Shown in pieces: positions 24,892-36,170 of a DNA stretch of 64,000 bases. The stretch spans positions 41,762,501 to 41,826,500 of the forward strand of contig CM059587.1 of assembly GCA_030407085.1 (NCBI GenBank), given 5' to 3'. The position numbers and the translations under genes are program-made. Every line of letters begins with the position of its first letter. The first letter of the stretch is position 1. This stretch comes from Trichopria drosophilae (lineage: Eukaryota > Arthropoda > Insecta > Hymenoptera > Diapriidae). The notes beneath the pieces are model-generated. The model did no database searches, was not told where the DNA came from, and saw only the letters and a program-made list of their open reading frames with translations.

Positions 24892-27880
24892 AGTACCTTC
24901 ACAAGGTTAAAACTTTAAAAATTGTTTATCAACTGTTTTCATGAAACTTTCGAGAAATTTTTTAAAATTGCTATAACATTGCTTACAAATAAGTTATTGA
25001 GAGTTTTGTCTGACCGATTTTGATTTATGGTAGCAGTAATATCCCATAAAATTCAATTTCAAGATGGAGGCTGGATCTTTAATTTTGAATTTCGGTAAAC
25101 TGTAAGAAATTTTTAATTAGTAATTTTCACATAAATTTGGGTTGTACAGAGCTCAAAAGACACACATTTTTGGGAAATTACTGCTTCCGTAAATCAAAAT
25201 ATATCTGAGGCAACTCATAATAACTTATTTGCATGAGTTCACTATAAAGAAAATCTAACGGATCCAAAATCATAGAAATTTCATAAATTTCAATAATTTA
25301 GATGTCATTTTGAAGTCAATGAAAATATTGAATGTATATTTTTGAAGTAAAATAATCAGGAACACGTTTCTGATAGCTTAGATGAAACCTCGGTGTCATG
25401 GTTAAAAATGTATTTTTACAAAAAATGGTAAATAACGAATATTTTTTTGTCAGTATCTAGAAAAGTCGGATACGAATGTCTCCATTTTTTAAGAGTTTTA
25501 TTGTAAAGAATAAAACAATATTGAAATTCATGTGCAGATTGTGCACATTTGGGCTTCAATTCTATTTATCCTAATATTCGGAAATTAATCCTAAAAATTG
25601 AAAGTTAACATGTTTTTTTTTCTTTTTTTCTAAACGGAACTTCTATATTTCATATGTTGGAATTATTCCAAGAGTCGGATGCGGTGTGTGCTCCCGGCAT
25701 CAGATTGTTTCACTAAGATCTGCTTGCTTTTAGTTATTAAGATCGCAGAGAGGTGACTACTAACTAATATGATCATTACTAAACTGCAGTTCTAATTTAT
25801 GAAGGAAATCTTAATAGACATATTCCTGATGTCTCCATACACCGTAGTAAACATAGTTAAGACATATGTGCCTAATTAAATTACTTTCATTCTCTACAAA
25901 CGTATTCTCTAAAATTTTGAAAGTGAAAAGTCGGAAATCTCATTGTGTTAAAGTGAACATTGAAACAATGTTAGTTAAAGTGATCAAATTGGCAATTTTA
26001 GATAGTGAAACTTCACTTTTATACAGAGTTATTTCGGAGAGTTCACCTTAAGTATTTTAGAGCTTATGCACATAACTCGAATAATAGTAACTGTCTTGAA
26101 TATTTGTTTATATAGGTATTTAAGCGTCGTCGATACTGATTTTAGATTTATATTTAATGCATTTTATGTCTGATCCATTATTCGCAAATAGATCAATTGA
26201 AACATAAGTAGTAATGGTAGGTACTGATCAAACAATAAACTGGAACAAGGATTTTCTCAACCGTCTGCTATGATTGGGCCATCGAATTTAGTATGGGGTG
26301 TTACCTCCCATCATACCCTAAACAAATATGCCAATTAGGAAGGTTCCATCTCCAGGGCACAAACCACCTATACCCTTAGGCATCCTCCTTTGACATTTAA
26401 ATAGATATGTTCAAAGTGAAGGGTGTCTGCTCAAATTTGTTTACTATTGTTTACGTAATAACATATCAAACTATATATGAAAACCTTCCAAAAACTTGGC
26501 TTATGTTATAACTAAAATTGACGATTTTCAAGATCAAGGGCTTCTGTAGCTATATATTTACTATTTATTTATATCAGCGCGTAAAATAACGGTACTCTCT
26601 CTAACCTTTATGACAAATGAGACAAATTTTTAACATATTGAGATGTCCAGTCATTTTATATATAAATTTTCCATTTTATAACAAGTATAATTTGTTTTTA
26701 AATTTCCCTGCAGCCAACTGGTTAAAAACTATCAAAAACTGTACAATTAAAAAGTAAACTGAATATCAAATTGTTATACCAAGTTATTAGATAGTAAGAA
26801 AAAGTTGATGTTTCCTGATAAATAATGTTGAGACGGAGAAAGCTTTAAATAATAATAATGATAATTTAATATTTTTGCTTTAGCGTACGAAATTTAAAAA
26901 ATCTGCCATTGTACATGTTGTATTTTTTTTAAAACATTTTTTATATTCAGCATTCCCTATCATTTAGAACATCACTCTTTATTAGCACTCGAAATATTTC
27001 AATTTATTAAAGTACGTAAACAAAAATGGTTTTTAATTAATATAGAACATGCTATTATTTATTAATTTAAATATTAGGTAGAAATCATGAAAATAAATCG
27101 TCTATTCATATAAATAATGGTCCACGACTCTAGCATGAAAACACTCCAGAAAGTCGCTATAGAATGCTAATGGTTACTTCATTTTATTTTGAAATTCGAA
27201 TTACTTTAGTTTCAATGTGTTTAATATTTGAAATTATTTAATCGCGTTATTTGCATAAAATATTACTTACAGGTATAAATGTATAAATTCATTCGGGAAT
27301 ACATAAATGTACCAAAAGGCGAGCCACAGCTGATGGTGTTATACACGCTGATATTTGGTATTGATGGAAACTGTTGATAAATGCAAACTTCATACTATAA
27401 ATATTTTCGTAATTGGTATTTCAAATAATAATTACCCCAGTGTAACAATTTAGTGAAATCGTTTAACTAGGAAGTGCCACTATAGAGTAACAGTATTTCT
27501 GTTTGTGACATCCTTCCTCATTCTTTTTATAATTGTGCTGGGTTTTGGTTATTAAATTCATTACGTACTCCACTACATTAATTGTTTGTCCGTGATCACT
27601 GACTTTTGCTGAAAATTTCATATTTTTATACTAAACATAAATTAAATTAGGTTAAGTTTCTTTTATTTAACCTTACTATGACAACACAAATTATATCAAA
27701 TCAGCAAGTGCTAAGTGTTTGCTATTATTCTCTTCCCGCTGCATCCAATTCAAATAAATGTGCTTTGATCAGAATGCATTCAACTGCATATGACGCCTAT
27801 CTTACAGTGAAATGAAAATGAATCACGTCTTAGATAGTGTCATAAATTAATATAGTTGAGAATTAAGGAAATCGACAAGA
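24892..27880. other. Intron segment, nothing recognised
   Basis: Mostly AT-rich. A more complex patch at 26260-26400 (TACCTCCCATCATACCCTAA, TATACCCTTAGGCATCCTCC) is not repeated in this window and I do not recognise it. Confidence 0.4.
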
Positions 27881-28560
27881 GTAAATGAATTCTGGAGCTC
27901 CGCGTTACGTTAAGTACAACAATTGACCTTTTTATCGACGTCGATGAAACATTATTGCCCCATGTCTTGAAAAGTCTTATTGGCGTACACGTCGCATTAC
28001 AACGTTTGTAATAAAATGCCTTGCAAGAATGTCAAAAGTAAGCAACCATAACGACGTCAATAAATGCGAAATGACCGTTTAAACCAGCATAAAACGCGTG
28101 AAATAACGACTGTTAAATCGACGGCTTTGCTCATTATACCACGAATCATGATCGTAAATATGTGACTTTCATATTTTCTACATCTGAGTAATTTTTTAGT
28201 CCCCCTCCAAATGTAACGAACAATTAAAATTTTCTTTTAAATACCGTCGAATTTAACTGTCGAAAATGGCTGTGTACACTTATGCCAAAATGTAACTGAA
28301 TAAACATTCGTTGCACCTCCAATTAAAATTGATTTGTGGAAAAAAGGTATTTCGAAAATACTCGAGTTTATATTGCTGGAGCTGCACGAAGGGAAAAGCC
28401 CACGCGGTTTTGAGCACTTGAAAAGTCTTGAATTTCGAGCGACCATCTTGAAGCAATGCCATTTCGAATAAAGTTCATGACTGTGGAAAGCTCTTCGTTT
28501 TCCGGAGAATCGCGGGGAAAAAATACCTCAAGAGGCTTCTACTCGGAATTCTGCGAACTT
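27880..28560. other. GC-balanced unique intron block, possible regulatory element
   Basis: From 27890 to 28130 and again 28250-28560 the sequence is non-repetitive, of balanced composition and rich in CpG (for example ATCGACGTCGATGAAACATT). It contains a TCGACGTCGA palindrome at 27936-27945. Short minus-strand frames (60-69 codons) have no recognisable domain. A conserved intronic enhancer is one explanation; this cannot be decided from one sequence. Confidence 0.25.
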
Positions 28561-29908
28561 TAATAAAATTCGAAATAATCCAAGGATAAACTTTAATAAA
28601 CAACACGATAGTTAAAAACACGAACTTGATTAGAAAAATTGATTCATAGTTTTTTTATTTCATAGATTACATTTTAAATAATGGTATTACTCCTGAAAAT
28701 CTTTAGAAATACTTTAGAACACAAAATATATGTCATCAATATTTGGAATTAATTTACGTGAAATTGAATTTGAATAAATAAAGTATATTGTGTCTGATTA
28801 TTTTCTTATCCTCCTTAACCCAAATTCTGGTCGTCGCATAAAAATGTTGTCTGTATGCAAAGTCGCATTTTCGAGGACATGCACTTTCCCTGAGTACTTT
28901 TCTACATTTGTCCGAAAAACTCGTTTATTTTTTTTAAATACGGAACTTTACCTTCTGTGACTGCATTTTCTAAGTAGTAACGTTCAAGCCTGAACTGACA
29001 TCAGAATGTTACAATGTACACGATGGTGTGTTTATTTTGTCCTTTTCAAATTGGTTTGTATAAAGCACATTGACAAATACTATAAAAGTGATCAATTTAA
29101 AATTAAAAATGAATTTAGAACCATTTTTTTAATTGTACAATGTTAATGACCGATTAATGACCATGTAAGATTTTTTTGGTAGAAAATTAATGAAAATATA
29201 ACTATAAATCAATCCAAATATAAAACAATTTGTTTAGTAGCAAAGTTCAACTCATTCTTAATAGATAATGATGACTACCGAAACTTAATTTATGTTTTTT
29301 AAATATTTAAAACATAAAAACAAGTAAAATTGCTCCTATTGATGTGCATTTAATGTTTCCTAGTCCCTATTAGCGATCGGCAAGAGTCCCGGTCATTGAC
29401 CGGTACAAAACGTAACATATATTCATGGTTGTCCCAATTAATGAACGATTCCTTGTAAGTCCATTTTTCAAATATTTTGGACCAGAACTTCTTCTATTTT
29501 TATTTTCCGATTATTTATTTATGTAGATTGTACACATTATAGCATACATAAACAATTTATTTTCTATTTTGTAATTTTTCTAAAACATATGACAGTTCTC
29601 TATTTTGTGTCTCTATTAATGTTTTCAGGATTTTTGGATATATTATTAATATTTTTCGAAATATAAGCGATGGTTGACGCAATATTAACCTTAACTTATC
29701 TATATGTAAACATAATTTTACTCAGAATCGCATTTTAAAGTCATAAAACGGTTACATAGTGTCGTGAACTGCAAAAGCTACTGAGGAAATTTTTTCCTAG
29801 TTTCGTGTATCGATCACTACAATTTATTTTCTTTAAATTTAGATATTATTGTTGATACGATAATACTGACATAAAAATGTTCCTAAATAAGTTTAGACTT
29901 TTATTTAT
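28561..29908. other. Intron segment, nothing recognised
   Basis: AT-rich, no transposon ends and no coding evidence. Confidence 0.45.
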
Positions 29909-29910
29909 TA

Positions 29911-30124
29911 CACTGAACAAAAATAGTAATTTCGACTAAATATATGGTTGCCCACTAGCACCTAAATATTTAGTCAATGCAACTATAAATTAGTCGCACT
30001 ACATCATGATACCGATTCAACAACATTTAGTTAATTCAACTACAATGTAGTTGGCATTACTTAATATTTGTTTGTTAACAGGCAACCACATATTTGATAA
30101 GTATTACTAATTTTTTTCTCAGTG
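29911..30124. mobile_element. MITE with TA target duplication
   Basis: The left end CACTGAACAAAAATAGTAAT matches the right end read on the minus strand, CACTGAGAAAAAAATTAGTA. The match continues inward with ATATGGTTGCC and its partner ATGTGGTTGCC. TA flanks both sides (29909-29910 and 30125-30126), pointing to a Tc1/mariner-type non-autonomous copy of 214 bp. Confidence 0.7.
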
Positions 30125-30126
30125 TA

Positions 30127-31287
30127 TTAATTTAAAAGATGTGTTTATAATTATAAGTAAATATGTCAATATATAATTAATCATTATTTATTTCTCCAAG
30201 GCAAGGGGACCAAATTTCGACTTATCGAAGTAAAATGGCTTTTTTGTTTTCAGTAAAATCCAATATATTTTGGATTTTTATCATTTTCTTATAAGAAATC
30301 TAAATCAAAATCCTGTTTAAAAAAACACCCTTCCAAACGTGGCAGTCAATGTCTTCCATTATGACATCCACAAGCCGTACGATATTAGGTCCAACATTAA
30401 GTTCAACTTTTGAGCCATAACAGTCACGAAAATACTAAATACCAAAATGAAATATTATACTAGAATTTTTGTTTATTTTTTCATTGTCAACGAATGAAGT
30501 TTAACAATTTAAAAAGTTGTAACATCAGTCAAAGCTTAGCTGAAATTCGTAACTTCCTACAATTTAATTCGACAGCTTTCAACGTTCGCTGTTTACTTTA
30601 CTAACACAAATGTACTGCTTTTTTTATACGAAATTTCAATTGTTTTCGAAAAATCTCGTTTAGAATTAGAAATATATTTCAATAAAAGTTGAATAGAATA
30701 TTTTATCTACAGCAGGGAGTTCGTAGCCCTGTATACAATTATTTGTTATAGGATATTGAAGGCTTATGACACGTGAAACGCAATAATCCAGTAATTCTGG
30801 AAACGTCGACTGGAACCTGATATTATATAATACGCTGGAATTTGGTGTATACTTTACCGCGTATCAAAGCTTCCGAATATTTTTAAAATTCTTTTTAATA
30901 AATTGCATTTTGAAATCTACTAAAGTGGCGACTGGCACAATGTTTGTTAAAATAGCATTTTTTCCATTATAAAATTTCCTCCGAACTATGTTTATCCACA
31001 GTGTAGTCGTATAAAATTACCAAACCAGCGTTTAATTGACCATACTACAAACCTCAATATTGTTAGAGAGGTTCTTAAAAATAATGGCTATCCAATGGAA
31101 TTAATTATGGAATGTATTAATAAACAGTTCATCTCTAAACCATCACACTTTTCAGAATTCTAATAAAGATAAAAATATAAAAATAACGAGTATATCATAA
31201 TGGTTTAACCGAAAATTTAGGGAAAAGGTTTGAAAATTACAAGATTAGGGTGTTCATAAACCGTTCACAACATTAATTTTGGGCAGA
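30127..31287. other. Intron segment, nothing recognised
   Basis: AT-rich intron sequence without recognisable structure. Confidence 0.45.
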
Positions 31288-31291
31288 TTAA

Positions 31292-32492
31292 CCCATTAAT
31301 GCTTGAAATTACATTTTTTACACTTCAACTTTAATCATGTATTTAATATCAAAATTAAAGTTAAAACAAATTGAAAGATGCATATCTTACTATTACGACG
31401 TTTCACTTGAAAGGTGTTGTCAAAATTTGTCTTAATTTGAAACGAATATGTATTTTTGGCATGCATATTTAAAAAAGCTCGATTTTATGGTATATGTTTC
31501 TTTTTAATTTCCTATTTATGACCTTATACCGGAACGTAAATGCTCTAAGATATATTTGAATCGTGGACCTGATAGTTGGACTAAAAACTTAAGCTGATAG
31601 ATTTTTTTAAATTCATGATGACTTTATCAAAATGGCGTCTTCATTGAAAAGTTCATTGGAAAATTTCTGAACGCTCTAACTCAAAAGCATTGAGCTTCCT
31701 TAAAAAAGCGATGAGAAGTTCTTTGGTTGGGGATTATACTCAAATATTTTCAAATTGTTTACGTAATATTTTGAGAAATTTGTTATATAAATTTTAAAAC
31801 AGTTTAAAATTGTTTACAAAAAATGCTGAAAAAATGTTAGTATATTCTGATTAATTATAAGAATTTTTGTTGTTTTTTATCAATTTTTTCTGAATATTTT
31901 TTTGAGTAATTTTTTGTTCAAAAAGTTATTTTTACTTGTCATAACTTTGGTTATGAAAATATAAAGATTTTGGCTTACGAACCGAACTTTATTTTAAAAC
32001 AAAACATTTGGAAACTTTTGTTTATAAAACAGAAATCACTTTTTGATTCTTTTCGCTTAGAATATGTCTACATCCAGTACTATGACAATCCAAGTTGGTG
32101 TGAAATTTTCTAATTAGAAATCTCATAGGTTTGAGGCATCGCTAAACTTGAATCATGGGTCAGTTTACCGAAATTCAAAATTATGGATTAAATATGTTAC
32201 AGATAATGGAATACAGTAGAATCGCGGGACTTGTAAATGCAAAACTTCTAAATTCGTGACTTTGAAGCCATCAGCCTCGGGACTTCGAAGTTACTTCAAA
32301 TTACCGTGAATGATTTTCAAGTTACATTATGCTGAATATTTTTTTAATTACATAAATTGTTTTTAAAACAAAATTCAGAAATGATAAGGCTTCCGGAATA
32401 TATTAATTTTATCAAGCTGTCCTTTGTCTTTGAACCTTTCAGCAACTTAAAAAGTAGTATTCTGTATAAATAAAAGCATGGAACCTAAAGGG
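31292..32492. mobile_element. Possible piggyBac-type non-autonomous element
   Basis: TTAA at 31288-31291 is followed by CCCATTAATGCTTG. At the other side, CTAAAGGG is followed by TTAA at 32493-32496. The right end read on the minus strand is CCCTTTAGGTTCCATGCTTT, so CCC-TTA and ATGCTT are shared with a small shift. A pogo-like end (CAGTAGAATCGCGGGACTTG) occurs inside near 32215. There is no transposase frame. Confidence 0.35.
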
Positions 32493-32496
32493 TTAA

Positions 32497-33455
32497 TTTT
32501 GATTTGATTCTCAAAATTATTAAATGTATTATATAAGGTGTATTATTATTTAAATCACCTCCTAGAATGTTTACAGACTTTAGTTTTATTTTATAATATT
32601 TGTACATTAATGTTATTTAGGTCAAAGGGCGAGTCATGGCAGAAACTGTTTTTCAGGCTGACCCGTATTACAAAATACATTCAAACAATACAAAACAAAA
32701 TATTTTAATATTACAAATATTATAAATCACGATATTACAAGAAAAATAAAAATAAAAAACAAGAACTAACGGTATAACTGAACGCATGATGATGTTTACA
32801 GAAAATTTATTTAAATAACAGTAACCCTATAGCTGGGATATAATATCATTCAGAATTATCGAATCAAAATGTCACAAACAAGTTAGATGACTTATTACAG
32901 AAAAGAGAAAAGAAGAAGAAAGGGACATTAAAAATGAAATAAATTAAGTATGTTTTTATACTTTTTTTAGTTTTTTATATAATTTTTATTCAGTCTATAA
33001 TCATTACGCATTCTAATGATTTGATTGACCTATTGATTTACAACAAATATTTTTTTTGTTTTGTTTTTATGTAGCTTTGATTTCAAAATTATCTCTAAAT
33101 TTTACGCAACATGACATGCATTTTAATTAAGAAGATTTTAAATTTCATAAGAAAATATTACTGGCAGTTATCATGAGATTTTTAATAATAAATAACTATT
33201 CCTTTCAAGAGGTAAACTTTTGTACCCCGAGGTTAAAAAATAATACAAAAAATTGTACTTTTTAGACTTTTCCAATTCTATTTTCAAACATGGCCGGAAT
33301 TTAAGTAGACAGCACGAATTAAATATTTGGATCTAGATAGTAGAATAAAACACAGGCATTATTTTTAGTTAATTTTATCTCGAATTTTATTATCTAAATA
33401 GTGTCCTCCACAAATTAGTTATCGAAGCCAACTATTTAGATAGTAAAACCAATTA
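32497..33455. other. Intron segment; possible LINE tail fragment at 32618-32680
   Basis: On the minus strand the segment 32618-32680 reads as a complex block (CTGCCATGACTCGCCCTTTG) unlike its AT-rich surroundings. It could be the 3' part of a degraded retroelement, which I cannot confirm. The rest is not recognised. Confidence 0.25.
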
Positions 33456-33712
33456 CAGTAGTCTTACCCTTAAGTTTGACATTTCAGCTATCAAGATGGC
33501 GGCTTCTTCCCTTAACTTTAACTTTCCCCTAACCCCCACTAGCAGAGTTTACTGTGCTTCTCTGCACGCCACGCGCATGCGCATGTTTACGCAAATGCCT
33601 GGTGGTGGAAGAGGCCGTGAGGGGAAAAATAAAACATATATACGGAAGAAAATAATAAAACTTACGGCAAGTATATGACTTAAGGGAAATAAACTTAAGG
33701 GGATGACTACTG
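33456..33712. mobile_element. MITE with CAGTAGTC ends
   Basis: The left end CAGTAGTCTTACCCTTAAGT pairs with the right end read on the minus strand, CAGTAGTCATCCCCTTAAGT. The inside is CpG-rich (CACGCGCATGCGCATG). Length is 257 bp. No clear target duplication is seen. Overlapping frames of 60-73 codons on both strands are by-products of this composition. Confidence 0.6.
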
Positions 33713-33825
33713 ATGTACTTTTTTTCTCGCGTACGAACCACACTGTTGAATTGTTATATATGTACTTCATAATAATTTTTTGTAATAATTTTTGTGTAAA
33801 AATTTATTTTCTATAATTTGTCTGA

Positions 33826-33868
33826 TGAGGGTCTGCACACCAGGTCGAAGCGTATAAAAATTTTATAA
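33826..33868 (+). other. Hammerhead-ribozyme-like motif (Penelope-type fragment?)
   Basis: CTGATGA is followed by a hairpin that pairs GGTCTG with CAGGTC (two G-U pairs), then GAA and a second hairpin, TATAAAA/TTTTATA. Core order CTGATGA, stem, GAA, stem is that of a type I hammerhead. Such motifs occur in Penelope-like element repeats. The third core base (GAAA) is G here, and no outer stem I is evident, so activity is doubtful. Confidence 0.25.
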
Positions 33869-34087
33869 AGTTTCTTTCATCCTCTAGAAAAAGTAATGAT
33901 AGTCAAAGGACCGAGAAATACAACATATGGATATTTGAAACAACAGTGAAGAAAATGTAAACCTTTGGCAACGTAAAATAAAGTATTGTAGTCGTGTTAG
34001 TTTGATAATTGTAACAAATTTCAAATAAAAATTGTACAGCAAATAACCTCGTAAAACTAGAATTTGTATGTTTTTAACAAAACTTAC

Positions 34088-34251
34088 TTTCAGACGGCCA
34101 CCTTCAAGTTTCATCAAGCAGTAATCGGTCTTCCCTGCTGCTAGCAATAGCATCGCATCGGCCAGATGTGTTCGAAAACGAAAACTGATGTCAGTAGCAC
34201 CTTTGGCCTCTTGCACTGAAAGATGGATGTAGCTCGCTCCATAAAACGACA
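34088..34251 (-). CDS. kon: Internal exon of a kon-tiki/CSPG4-type proteoglycan: first half of laminin-G domain 1
   Basis: The exon is 164 bases: two bases completing a split codon (xTG), then 54 codons. The product starts SFYGASYIHL, contains the laminin-G strand pattern DISFRFRTH and ADAMLLLAAG, and ends EGGRLK. Vertebrate CSPG4 begins its mature protein with the same layout (SFFGENHL, LLLLAAG, SGRLQ), so this is the N-terminal laminin-G repeat just behind the signal peptide. The acceptor is TTCTTTCATGTGCAG before base 34251, and the donor is GTAAGT after base 34088. Entry is in phase 1 and exit in phase 0; the exit fits the exon at 7901-8132. An ATG in the upstream intron (34273) would add MYFLSCA in frame. 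I prefer splicing, because the acceptor is good and the family needs a full signal peptide upstream. Confidence 0.83.
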
Positions 34252-35190
34252 CTGCACATGAAAGAAAGTACATTTTTTAACTGTATATTAATATTATTAT
34301 GCATAATATTGAAGGCATGAGATTTCAAATCAAGGACAGAGACTCCCGGAATTTTGTTCTAGTGATTTCGTATTGAGAATTATAAAATCTAAGAGAATAC
34401 GAAGTATGATGGTAAACTGGCTTATTAACCCCTACACATTCAAAAGTCGACGTTTAGTCGACTTTATAGTCAACGTTCAAGGCCGATTCTGAACTACGAA
34501 AGACGGCTTCTGGTCGGCTATAGGCGAATTAAAATGAACTAGTCCTGAATAGGAATTTTTGTTGTATTTAAGCAAAAGGTATTTATTTATTTGTCTTATA
34601 GTATGTAGAGCTTATAAGGATTGTGAACTTTACACTGCAGCCGTTAAAAGAATACTATGGAATGCCATTATACGAACAGGAATGTCATTTGTCTGAACAT
34701 GACATCCTATGTGCAGTCTCTAAGCATGCATTTTATACGTTTTTGAGTCAATAAAAACTCATTTCTATAGCGGGTGCCGCAATGGAGACATATCAGACCT
34801 GCTAGCATTGCGTGCGCACCTGGCGGCGACAAACGTAACTAGCTTCCTCCCATACAACCAACGCTGACTGAAGGTCGACTTTAGTCATACATTTTTGGAG
34901 TTATAAGCATACTAAGGCCCCGATGAAAAGTAATAACTATAATTAACTATAAATATTGTTTTTGTTCCTAATTCAGACGACTCGGGTCTTCAGATTCCTA
35001 TAACTATTTCGTTGATTATGAATCGGATTTTTGCGGTTCTGCCAATAGTTCTAACATTGATTTTAGTATTCAAATTGTATATTATAGGAATGTTCATGAT
35101 AATTATAATGAAACGTGAAAAAAATTAGGAAGCCACCATATATTGCCACATATGACTTGGGAGGTGAGAACCGTTATAATTGTAATAACC
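34252..35190. other. Intron upstream of the first laminin-G exon
   Basis: A TTAACCCC motif at 34425 followed by AGTCGACGTTTAGTCGAC, and a loosely complementary GTCGACTTTAGTC at 34877-34889, suggest a decayed piggyBac-type element over about 34425-34910. The sequence near 34760-34870 is GC-richer. I see no signal-peptide exon here. Confidence 0.35.
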
Positions 35191-35191
35191 C

Positions 35192-36170
35192 AGGTAGAAA
35201 TTAGTATTACTGCACAATTCGTCGGAGTTCCAATACTGACCGCGTATACTTGATCATTGCAGGACCAGTCACAACATTTTCAGAAGAAATTACTGTATAA
35301 AATAAGTAATATAAAAATATAGTATATAAACATATACTGTTTGAAATACATTATAATATGAGTTTATTCCAAAGATATTGAATTCAGTGTTGGAGGAGTA
35401 CTATCTCAACTCAGAAAAATAGGGCAAAACCATAACAGATTCAATCCTTCTCTGCTTAATAAAACATTACTGGTTCAACCTATTTATTATTACTGCTCGT
35501 ACCCCAAAAATTAATGCTGACGTCAGTACTAAATGAGTGCTGAGACGGCCTTTTTGTTAGTATTGACTGCATGTTCAACATCAGTAATGACAATTAGTAT
35601 TGAGTCAGAATTTTGATGGTGGTGAATTCTAGCTTACCTCCGTTATTTTTCCTAGGGTCAGGAATCATTTAATAAAGCAATACAGCACTGGAAATCTCTA
35701 CTGTATCAGTACTGACTTCCGTGGGCAGTTACTAATAATTAAACACTGAAACTAGTACTCGTAATCATTATTGTACAGTACTGACGTACTCCAACCGTCA
35801 GAAATTATTTCTTGCAGATAGCATTACTGGTCGTCTGTATATACTCTGCACTGCTTCGCTCCTAATGACGAATGAAGTACTGGCTATTTGCACTGGATTA
35901 ATACTGATGTACTCTGAATTTATTTCTGAATGATGCCAGTACTGCCAGTCAGTGTTGTATAAGTACTAATTTTCTCCATTAGTTAGTACTCGTTTATTAT
36001 ACAGTACTGGCTACCTGTATTGTGTTAATACAATTTATTGTCATGGACGCCATTACTGGATCTGGTCTTCGACGGATTATTTTTAGTGGTTTCCGTTAAT
36101 CCGTACTGGCTGCCACTACTGAGTTAGTATCTTGTCAGGATTTTTCCCCACCCATTTTGACTGGGTGTAG
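35192..36170. mobile_element. CAGTACTG-rich element, copy A
   Basis: The segment holds many variants of CAGTACTG, 'tactgac' and 'gtcagtaat' in both orientations. It shares a colinear order with 43820-44470: an AGCACTGGAAATC start, then CCGTCAGAAATTATTT, GCATTACTGGTCGTCTG, TTCCGTTAATCC and a CTTGTCAGGATTTT end. Possible termini are CCCAGGTAG (35191) and CCCAGTCAAAATGGG read on the minus strand (near 36163). It is non-coding. The dense internal motif resembles subterminal transposase-binding repeats. Confidence 0.5.

Larger units (their letters stand above)
8133..34087 (-). other. kon: Giant intron between the two laminin-G exons (25,955 bases)
   Basis: The intron runs minus strand from donor GTAAGT (34087-34082) to the acceptor ending CAAG (8136-8133). 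It splits a single laminin-G domain. Its contents are listed separately: two foldback elements, a MULE relic, piggyBac-type and other MITEs, and three blocks of GGCGGATCC repeats. I see no convincing nested host gene. The open frames inside are short and read like random AT-rich sequence. Confidence 0.75.

Noticed and set aside
33496..33770. 60-73 codon frames on both strands near the first laminin-G exon
   Set aside because: They lie within or overlap the CAGTAGTC MITE and reflect its CpG-rich composition.
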